Positions 57,871 to 64,000 of a DNA stretch of 64,000 bases are shown piece by piece. The DNA comes from Candidatus Paracaedibacter symbiosus (GTDB lineage: Bacteria; Pseudomonadota; Alphaproteobacteria; Paracaedibacterales; Paracaedibacteraceae). The DNA lies in NCBI RefSeq assembly GCF_000757605.1, contig NZ_JQAK01000001.1:62001-126000 (forward strand), given 5' to 3'. The number at the start of each line of letters is the position of its first letter. Position 1 is the first letter of the stretch. Made by a program: the position numbers and the translations under genes. The notes beneath the pieces were generated by a model that saw only the letters and a program-made list of their open reading frames with translations, searched no databases and had not been told where the DNA came from.

Positions 57871-57945
57871 GTAGTTAGTCAGAACTGTTAACCTCTAGCC
57901 CTTTATGTAAGCGATTGCTTATATAGAGATTTTTTAAGGATTACT

Positions 57946-59664
57946 ATGGAAAATTTAAATACCCAAAACCATTCAAGGGAAAGCTTTGCAGATCTTCTGG
58001 AACAATCTCTCAGCGGTAAAAAAAGCTTTGAAGGCTCTGTCGTTAAAGGGATCATTGTTGCACTTCATAATGATCAAGCGATTGTTGACGTTGGTTTGAA
58101 ATCAGAAGGCCGTATTTCTATAAAAGAATTTACAGGTCCAGGCCGCGATCCAGAAATTCGTGTTGGCGACATGGTTGATGTTTTCATCGAACGCATGGAA
58201 GACAAGAATGGTGAAGCTGTCTTGAGCATTGAAAAAGCTCGTCGTGAAGCAGCATGGGGTATCCTAGATAAATCTTATCAAGCTGGTATTTTGGTTAACG
58301 GTACTATTTTTGGAAAAGTTAAAGGCGGTTTTGCCGTTGATCTTGAAGGCGCCGTGGCTTTCTTGCCTGGCAGTCAAGTTGACATTCGTCCGGTCCGCGA
58401 TGTAACCCCTTTGATGAACATTTCCCAACCATTCAAAATTTTGAAAATGGACAAGGCACGCAGCAACATCGTTGTTTCCCGCCGTTCTGTTCTTGAAGAA
58501 ACCCGCGCAGAAGCACGTTCTGAATTGGTCTCCAATCTTTCTGAAGGTCAAGTTCTCTCGGGTATCGTCAAAAACATCACAGATTACGGTGCCTTTATTG
58601 ATTTGGGTGGCGTGGACGGTCTCTTGCACGTAACTGACATTTCCTGGCGTCGTATTAATCACCCAGCAGATGTTCTTAAAGTTGGTGATTCTATTCAGGT
58701 TCAAGTCATTCGCTTTAACCGTGAAACACAACGTATTTCTTTGGGGATGAAACAGCTTGAATCTGATCCATGGAAAGGTGTTGAGGAACGTTATTCAGTT
58801 GGATCACGTCATCGTGGTAAAGTTACCAACATTGCAGATTACGGTGCATTTGTGGAATTGGAACCAGCTGTTGAAGGCTTGATCTACGTTACAGAAATGA
58901 GCTGGACAAAGAAAAACATTCATCCAAGTAAAGTATTGACGCAAGGTCAAGAAGTTGAAATCATGGTTCTTGATGTCGATATGACAAAGCGTCGTATCAG
59001 CCTTGGTTTGAAACAATGTTCTGAAAACCCATGGCAAAAATTTGCTGAGAAGTTCCCAATTGGTAGCGTTCTCGAAGGTGAAATCAAGAATATTACTGAG
59101 TTCGGTTTGTTTGTTGGTGTTGATGAAGATCTCGATGGAATGGTTCATTTAACAGATGTTTCTTGGAAAAATGATGAAAAAGAAATCGAAAACCACAAAA
59201 AAGGTGATGTGATTAAAGTTAAAGTTCTGGATGTTGACGCAGAAAAAGAACGCATCAGCCTTGGAATTAAGCAACTTGCCAACGATCCTTTTGAATCCTC
59301 CCTTGGGACTATCAACAAAGGTGATATTCTAACAGGAACTATTATCCACGTTAGCGACAAGGGTATTGAGGTTGAGCTTGAAGGTGGCCTGACTGGGACT
59401 ATTCGTAAAGCAGATTTGTCCCGCGATCGCGATTATCAACGCCCAGAACGGTTTGCTGTTGGTGAAAAAGTCGACGCAAAAGTTACTTCCATTGACCGTG
59501 GTGGCCGTAAGGTTGTTATGTCTATCAAAGCAAGAGAATTGGACGAAGAAAAGCAAGCAATGTCTGAATTTGGTTCCGCCGACAGTGGTGCTAGCCTTGG
59601 TGATATTTTGGGGGAAGCACTTTCCAAAGCCAAAGCAGCAGCTGAAGATAAGCCCAAGAAATAG
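57946..59664 (+). CDS. rpsA: 30S ribosomal protein S1
   Basis: A 572-residue protein with six S1/OB-fold repeats, for example GSVVKGIIVALHNDQAIVDV, GIVKNITDYGAFIDLGGVDG, GKVTNIADYGAFVELEPAVE, GEIKNITEFGLFVGVDEDLD and GTIIHVSDKGIEVELEGG. The C-terminal tail is rich in Ala, Lys and acidic residues. It delivers mRNA to the 30S subunit. AAGGA precedes the ATG. A small inverted repeat TAAGC/GCTTA lies about 40 bases upstream. Two hairpins follow the stop. Confidence 0.97.
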   Translation: MENLNTQNHSRESFADLLEQSLSGKKSFEGSVVKGIIVALHNDQAIVDVGLKSEGRISIKEFTGPGRDPEIRVGDMVDVFIERMEDKNGEAVLSIEKARREAAWGILDKSYQAGILVNGTIFGKVKGGFAVDLEGAVAFLPGSQVDIRPVRDVTPLMNISQPFKILKMDKARSNIVVSRRSVLEETRAEARSELVSNLSEGQVLSGIVKNITDYGAFIDLGGVDGLLHVTDISWRRINHPADVLKVGDSIQVQVIRFNRETQRISLGMKQLESDPWKGVEERYSVGSRHRGKVTNIADYGAFVELEPAVEGLIYVTEMSWTKKNIHPSKVLTQGQEVEIMVLDVDMTKRRISLGLKQCSENPWQKFAEKFPIGSVLEGEIKNITEFGLFVGVDEDLDGMVHLTDVSWKNDEKEIENHKKGDVIKVKVLDVDAEKERISLGIKQLANDPFESSLGTINKGDILTGTIIHVSDKGIEVELEGGLTGTIRKADLSRDRDYQRPERFAVGEKVDAKVTSIDRGGRKVVMSIKARELDEEKQAMSEFGSADSGASLGDILGEALSKAKAAAEDKPKK

Positions 59665-59678
59665 TAGGCGTCTAGGTT

Positions 59679-59730
59679 CTGTGCACCTCATTCACGCCAA
59701 AATGAATTTGGGCAAACTAGGTGCACACAG
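59679..59730. repeat. Long hairpin after rpsA
   Basis: CTGTGCACCT (59679-59688) pairs with AGGTGCACACAG (59719-59730) around an inner partly paired stretch (GCCAAA/TTTGGGC). No T tract follows. It sits between the rpsA stop and the terminator, so it would be in the rpsA 3' UTR. Confidence 0.6.
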
Positions 59731-59753
59731 CCTTCAGCCTTAGCTTTAAGAAA

Positions 59754-59787
59754 AAGTCCTGTAGTTTTAGGCTACAGGGCTTTTTTG
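59754..59787 (+). terminator. Rho-independent terminator of rpsA
   Basis: AGTCCTGTAG and CTACAGGGCT form a ten-base stem (one wobble) with a short TTTTAGG loop, followed by TTTTTT. Confidence 0.9.
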
Positions 59788-60003
59788 TATTTATATAATG
59801 CTCGCCTGGTAAGCTTAGAATTTTTGGTTTCGCCTCTTTATGCTCACTTTTATCTTGGCGTGCTCTTTAAGGAGTTCTAATATAAAATTAAGTACGAGGT
59901 TATTTTGAGATATTTTAGCTGAAAATGATGTTAAGTTTCGATAACTCCCGTTTTTCTAATCACGATGAGTTAGTATCTTTTTGGGTAATTTTAAGAGAGT
60001 TAT
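59788..60003. repeat. Intergenic stretch with a partial TIR-family repeat
   Basis: Bases about 59815-59883 (TTTTTGGTTTCGCCTCTTTA, then GCTCACTTTTATCTTGGCGT and CTTTAAGGAG) match the central part of the 32.7-kb element. The ends are lost. The remaining 120 bases lead into mgtE and show nothing clear beyond AT-rich sequence. Confidence 0.5.
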
Positions 60004-61383
60004 ATGAAACACGATTCAGAGTCAGTAACCAGTCCAAACTATAACTATAGTGTTTCGTCAGAACATATCAAACTTGTTCGCGGTGCCTTACAAGCAGGTG
60101 ACGAAAAGTTTGTGCAGGAGCTTATCTCTGGGCTTCATGCAGCTGATGTGGCTGATATTATTGAGCAATTATCCCACAGCCAACGAGTTCAATTTGTTGG
60201 GGTGCTGCGCCCCCATTTTGATCCCGAAATCTTGATGAAGTTAGATGAGTATATTCGTGAAGAAATTGTTCATCTTTTATCCTCCAAAGAAATAGCTTCA
60301 GTTATTACCCAGCTGCAAAGCGATGAGGCTGTGACACTTTATGATGAGTTAGACAGCGATATTCAACAACGGGTTTTGGCAGACATTTCAGAATTAGACC
60401 GCAAATCCATTGAATTTTATCTGGATTATGAGGAAGAGTCAGCCGGCCGTTTAATGCAACGTGAAATGGTTGCTGTGGCGAGTCATTTGACATTAGGTCA
60501 GATAATCGATTCCTTTGAAGGAGGAGAGGATTTAGCGGAAGGTTTAAGCCAAGTAATTGTGGTAAATGAGAAAAATCAGCCAATTGGCTCCCTTTCTTTG
60601 AGTCGTCTATTGCAACTCTCTCGCCGTAAAATTATAGCCGATGTGATGGACCGAGATATTAAAATTATCCCCGTGACAATGAAACAAGAAGAAGTTGCAT
60701 TTTATTTTCGACAATATACGTTAACCTCTGTACCTGTTGTTGAGGCGGAAGGAAACTTGGTCGGGATCATCACCGCCACTCAAATTATCGATGTAATTCA
60801 AGATGAAGCAGAAAAAGATCTGATGCAGCTTGGTCGCGTGTCAGAGCCTACTTTTAGTAAGCCAATTGTTGAACTATCTTTAAATCGATTGCGATGGTTG
60901 ATTGTTACTTTTATCAATACTCTTTTAGCATCAACAGTGATTTCGCACTTTGAAACGGAGATTCAAAAAATTGTGGCACTTGCCGTATTGATGCCAATTG
61001 TGGCCTCCATGGGAGGCAATTCTGGAATGCAGGTAGTAACAGTAACAGTTCGGGCGCTTGCTCAGCGTGATTTAAGAAAAGGACAGGTGTTTTCTACTTT
61101 GCTTAAGGAGATGGGCATTTCGCTATTAAATAGTTTTATTTTAGCAGGAGTACTCTCTTTTATTACCACGTGTTGGTATCACGATATGACGTTGGGGTTG
61201 ATTTTAGGGGGCGCCTTGATGTTTAACATGTTATGGTCAGGTCTGGCCGGCACATTGTTTCCAGTTATTCTTGACAGGCTTGGCTTTGACCCGGCGATTG
61301 GCTCTGGTCCTTTGCTCACCACCACGACCGATGTGCTTGGATTCTCGGTATTTTTGGGGCTCGCCACCATTTTCTTGTTCTAA
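60004..61383 (+). CDS. mgtE: Magnesium transporter MgtE
   Basis: A 459-residue Mg channel. The N-terminal superhelical domain is at about 20-145 (LHAADVADIIEQLSHSQRVQ, and EFYLDYEEESAGRLMQREMV at its end). Two CBS domains span about 150-275 (TLTSVPVVEAEGNLVGIITA). Then five helices follow, with the selectivity stretch LMPIVASMGGNSGMQVVTVT and PLLTTTTDVLGFSVFLGLAT. The N and CBS domains sense cytosolic Mg. It is transcribed alone. No M-box riboswitch was recognised upstream. Confidence 0.96.
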   Translation: MKHDSESVTSPNYNYSVSSEHIKLVRGALQAGDEKFVQELISGLHAADVADIIEQLSHSQRVQFVGVLRPHFDPEILMKLDEYIREEIVHLLSSKEIASVITQLQSDEAVTLYDELDSDIQQRVLADISELDRKSIEFYLDYEEESAGRLMQREMVAVASHLTLGQIIDSFEGGEDLAEGLSQVIVVNEKNQPIGSLSLSRLLQLSRRKIIADVMDRDIKIIPVTMKQEEVAFYFRQYTLTSVPVVEAEGNLVGIITATQIIDVIQDEAEKDLMQLGRVSEPTFSKPIVELSLNRLRWLIVTFINTLLASTVISHFETEIQKIVALAVLMPIVASMGGNSGMQVVTVTVRALAQRDLRKGQVFSTLLKEMGISLLNSFILAGVLSFITTCWYHDMTLGLILGGALMFNMLWSGLAGTLFPVILDRLGFDPAIGSGPLLTTTTDVLGFSVFLGLATIFLF

Positions 61384-61431
61384 ATTGGTTAGAGATTGGG
61401 TAAGGTTGGGTTGAAAATTAAAATTATAAAT

Positions 61432-61480
61432 CCGTCATTGCGAGCCCTCCTCAGAGAGCATGGCGATCTCCCCGAGACGA
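61432..61480. repeat. GTCATTGCGAG-type repeat between mgtE and lolC
   Basis: CCGTCATTGCGAGCCCTCCT followed by AGAGAGCATGGCGATCTCC is the cleanest copy in the window of the repeat type also seen at 24190 and 49016. Confidence 0.65.
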
Positions 61481-61505
61481 TGGATAAAGGCTTAAGGCAA
61501 ATTAT

Positions 61506-62768
61506 ATGATTTCAAAGTTTGAACGATTTATTGCGCATCGCTATTTAAGATCCTCCAAGCAAGAAGGATTTATTTCAGTCATTGCTTGGTTTTCTTTGAT
61601 TGGGATTGCCCTAGGGGTCGCAACTCTCATCATTGTGATGTCCGTGATGAATGGTTTTCGTGAAGAGCTTTTAGGGCGTATTATTGGCTTGAATGGCCAT
61701 ATGTCGGTGATGACCAAAGGGGTTCCTTTTACGGACTATGATAAAATAGCCGATGAAGTTAAAAAAATCCCGGGTATTACAGCTGTTTATCCCGTCATTG
61801 AACGCCAGGCGATGGTATTATATAAAAATCAAGCACGGGGGGTTGCCGTTCATGGGATCAAACCAGACGACTTGAAACAACGCAAAATGGTTGCTGATAA
61901 TATTCGCGAGGGAGCGTTAACGTCTTTTGGGGCTTTTGACAGAGAGGGCGAAAAAACCTATTGGGGGGCAATCGGCCGCCGTTTGGCTGATACCCTTGCT
62001 CTTAAAGTAGGGGATAAGCTAACTTTGGTGAGCCCTGAAGGGAATGCATCTGCCTTTGGAACGCTCCCGATGCAAAAGTCTTTTTACGTCGGCGCCATTT
62101 TTGAAGTGGGTCTGAATGATTATGACAAAGGGGTTGTATTTATTCCTCTAGAATCCGCACAAACTCTTTTCAAGTTTCCTGAAAGTATCTCAAATCTCGA
62201 AGTTTTTGTCGATAATGCTGATGCTGTGGCCGCGCGTAACTTTAGCGTGAAAGCCACCATTGGAGATGCTTTCCACATCTATGATTGGCAGAACGCCAAC
62301 AATAGTCTTTTCAATGCCGTTCAGGTTGAACGCAATGTGATGTTCATTATTCTGACATTATTGGTCTTGATTGCTGCTTTTAACATTTTGTCGAGTCTCA
62401 TTATGTTAGTGAAAGACAAAACGCGCGACATCGCAATTATGCGGACCATGGGCGCGACGCAAAAAAATATCACGACAATATTTATGATAACTGGCGCATC
62501 AATCGGTTTGGTTGGCACATTGGTGGGTGTCGTTGGAGGCTTAGCATTTGCCCTCAATATTGAACGAATCCGTGAGTTTTTGCAAAAACTCACTGGCACC
62601 GAACTGTTCAATGCTGAAATCTACTTTTTAACTCAGTTGCCCTCAAAAGTGGATATGGTTGAAGTCATGGTGATCGTCGTTGTTGCTTTGTTACTGACCT
62701 TTTTATCGACCTTATATCCATCCTGGCGCGCTGCCAAACTTGATCCAGTAGAGGCCCTAAGACAATGA
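61506..62768 (+). CDS. lolC: Lipoprotein-releasing ABC permease LolC/LolE
   Basis: A 420-residue permease of the LolCDE complex, which extracts lipoproteins from the inner membrane. Layout: N-terminal helix with IALGVATLIIVMSVMNGFRE, a periplasmic domain at about 50-265, three C-terminal helices, the coupling segment MLVKDKTRDIAIMRTMGATQ, and the end [19 protein letters not shown]. Alphaproteobacteria usually have one such permease. It overlaps lolD by 4 bases. It commonly follows proS in this class, but here gltA, cmk, rpsA and mgtE lie between. Confidence 0.94.
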   Translation: MISKFERFIAHRYLRSSKQEGFISVIAWFSLIGIALGVATLIIVMSVMNGFREELLGRIIGLNGHMSVMTKGVPFTDYDKIADEVKKIPGITAVYPVIERQAMVLYKNQARGVAVHGIKPDDLKQRKMVADNIREGALTSFGAFDREGEKTYWGAIGRRLADTLALKVGDKLTLVSPEGNASAFGTLPMQKSFYVGAIFEVGLNDYDKGVVFIPLESAQTLFKFPESISNLEVFVDNADAVAARNFSVKATIGDAFHIYDWQNANNSLFNAVQVERNVMFIILTLLVLIAAFNILSSLIMLVKDKTRDIAIMRTMGATQKNITTIFMITGASIGLVGTLVGVVGGLAFALNIERIREFLQKLTGTELFNAEIYFLTQLPSKVDMVEVMVIVVVALLLTFLSTLYPSWRAAKLDPVEALRQ

Positions 62769-63439
62769 CCCAAGAGACTCTTGTTCTTAATTCTGTAACC
62801 CGTTCCTTTAGTCAAGGTGATGAACATGTTAATGTATTGCGTCAGGTAAATCTGACCATTAAAGCGGGTGAAATTGTGGCGCTTGTGGGGCAAAGTGGGG
62901 CAGGGAAGTCGACTCTCTTGCAGATTGCTGGGCTGTTAGAGCCGCCAACTTCGGGCAAGGTTTTTGTGAATGGGAAAGATACCTCTTTCTTATCGGACGT
63001 TGAAAAGACAGAACTTCGCCGTAATTATATTGGTTTTGTCTATCAGTTTCACTACCTCTTACCAGAATTTTCAGCTCTGGAAAATGTGATTATCCCTCAG
63101 TTAATTGCGGGAAAGTCTGAAGCAGAAGCAAAGGCAAGAGCTGAAGAATTGTTGGCAATCCTTGGGCTTAGCCACCGTTTCTTGCATCGCCCTAAAAAGT
63201 TATCCGGTGGCGAGCAACAACGCGTCGCTATTGCCAGAGCTATTGCTAACACGCCTAAAATCTTATTGGCGGATGAGCCTACTGGCAACCTTGATTATCA
63301 AACCTCAGACATTGTGTTTGGCGAGATGTTGAAGATTGTCCGCGAGACGGGTCTTTCCGCTCTTATCGCCACCCACAATCCAGAACTTGCTTCTAAGATG
63401 GATCGCATTATTCGGGTGCACGATGGAATAGTTGTGTAG
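62765..63439 (+). CDS. lolD: Lipoprotein-releasing ABC ATPase LolD
   Basis: A 224-residue ATPase. Walker A is [11 protein letters not shown], the signature [15 protein letters not shown], Walker [13 protein letters not shown], and the switch histidine in [10 protein letters not shown]. The Q-loop region is [18 protein letters not shown], matching the LolD/MacB subfamily. It powers the LolC permease with which it overlaps by an ATGA-type junction. Confidence 0.95.
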   Translation: MTQETLVLNSVTRSFSQGDEHVNVLRQVNLTIKAGEIVALVGQSGAGKSTLLQIAGLLEPPTSGKVFVNGKDTSFLSDVEKTELRRNYIGFVYQFHYLLPEFSALENVIIPQLIAGKSEAEAKARAEELLAILGLSHRFLHRPKKLSGGEQQRVAIARAIANTPKILLADEPTGNLDYQTSDIVFGEMLKIVRETGLSALIATHNPELASKMDRIIRVHDGIVV

Positions 63440-63732
63440 AGTTCGTGGATTGCAAATCTAGTTCTGTTACAAGAATTTTTCCTGAGCAATAATCCTTAAT
63501 CGATCCAATTTAATTTTATAAATATGAAATAAAATTATTTTTCCGAAATTTTTGTATCAGAACCGCAAATCCGTCATCCTCGCATCAATAGGGACTAGAA
63601 CACCCAAAGTTAAGTAAAAAATGGAATATTAATTCGTTAAAAAAATATGAATATTACCTTGTGATTATACCTAATGCATCTTAAACTATTTAACAATTAT
63701 GTCCTTACCTAATTTTTACTAGAGTTTTAAAG

Positions 63733-64000
63733 ATGAGCGAAGAATTATTTGAAGAGAGCGCCCCAGATATATGCCTTTTTGATAACGCACCCGATATGAT
63801 GGCTGTTTTGGCGATAGGGGGCAAGTTTATTCATTGCAATCAAGAGTGTACGAATATACTTGGCTATACGAAAGATGAGTTCTTAAGTATGGAATCATGC
63901 TATGATATTTTCACTCCTAATTCTGTTAAAAAGGCAATAAGGGCGAGAGAAGAGATTCTTCAAGGGAAATCTTATAAAAACTTAGAAATACAATTAATTA
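63733..64000 (+). CDS. PAS-domain sensor protein, N-terminal part (runs off the window)
   Basis: An ATG at 63733 opens a frame that continues to the last base (89 codons). The product starts MSEELFEESAPDICLFDNAP and then reads DMMAVLAIGGKFIHCNQECT and NILGYTKDEFLSMESCYDIF, a clear PAS fold (the GYTKDE segment is the usual helix start). PAS proteins of this type are mostly histidine kinases or diguanylate-cyclase-type sensors; the output domain is beyond the window. No signal peptide or membrane helix precedes the PAS domain. Confidence 0.75.
   Translation, partial: MSEELFEESAPDICLFDNAPDMMAVLAIGGKFIHCNQECTNILGYTKDEFLSMESCYDIFTPNSVKKAIRAREEILQGKSYKNLEIQLI

Noticed and set aside
59880-60003. 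Possible Mg-sensing leader before mgtE
   Set aside because: I looked for M-box-like conserved blocks and paired stems and found only AT-rich sequence with no clear structure.

Overview
The window looks like a chromosomal segment of an alphaproteobacterium, most likely an intracellular lineage of the Holosporales/Rickettsiales type. This is an inference. It rests on the rpsF-rpsR-DUF2232-rplI order, a chromosomal-replication regulator of the HdaA type, an EipB-family envelope protein, a short ProS without editing domain, a secG-pyrG-kdsA-eno block, an AT-rich base composition, many degenerate intergenic palindromic repeats and several single-base frameshifts. Almost all of the window is housekeeping core. 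No phage, integrase, transposase, CRISPR array, rRNA or tRNA gene was recognised.

Layout. 1-5.7 kb: end of lptD (LPS assembly), holC, pepA, an EipB homologue and a ribbon-helix-helix protein. 5.9-8.9 kb: a two-gene cassette of unrecognised genes (a small coiled-coil membrane protein and a 774-residue helical protein) closed by a terminator; this is the least explained part. 9.2-11.2 kb: tgt plus a queuosine-precursor transporter. 11.3-16.9 kb: a possible structured RNA, rpmB, meaB, an LpxL-type acyltransferase, and rpsF-rpsR-DUF2232-rplI. 17.3-24.1 kb: lepB-acpS-spoT, an XRE regulator, and pgsA-like/AI-2E/hda. 24.5-26.7 kb: ndk and acpP-fabF. 26.8-28.3 kb: a decayed locus (csaA remnant beside a frameshifted MFS gene). 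28.6-33.2 kb: secG, pyrG-kdsA and eno. 33.4-39.3 kb: nuoL-nuoM-nuoN-birA. 39.4-43.7 kb: a frameshifted papain-like protease and tkt-gap. 43.8-44.0 kb: a candidate 6S RNA divergent from tkt. 44.2-49 kb: a YqhA-type membrane protein, phbB, and a pseudokinase/membrane-protein cassette. 49.1-55 kb: uvrD/pcrA, a hotdog thioesterase, a frameshifted ddl, a zinc-ribbon protein and proS. 55-63.4 kb: gltA, cmk-rpsA, mgtE and lolC-lolD. The last 268 bases are the start of a PAS-domain protein cut by the window end.

Together the genes describe a Gram-negative cell with LPS (lptD, kdsA, LpxL-like), lipoprotein export (lolCD), type II fatty-acid synthesis (acpP, acpS, fabF), complex I respiration (nuoLMN), part of the TCA cycle (gltA), lower glycolysis and the pentose phosphate shunt (gap, eno, tkt), stringent response (spoT) and a PHB-type reductase. 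The most interesting non-gene signals are: a family of about 135-165 bp intergenic elements with terminal inverted repeats (one copy lies inside the nuo operon); a 4 x 21 bp tandem repeat upstream of proS in which three units carry a TATAAT-like core; two possible structured RNAs; and three genes broken by single-base shifts, two of them at homopolymers.
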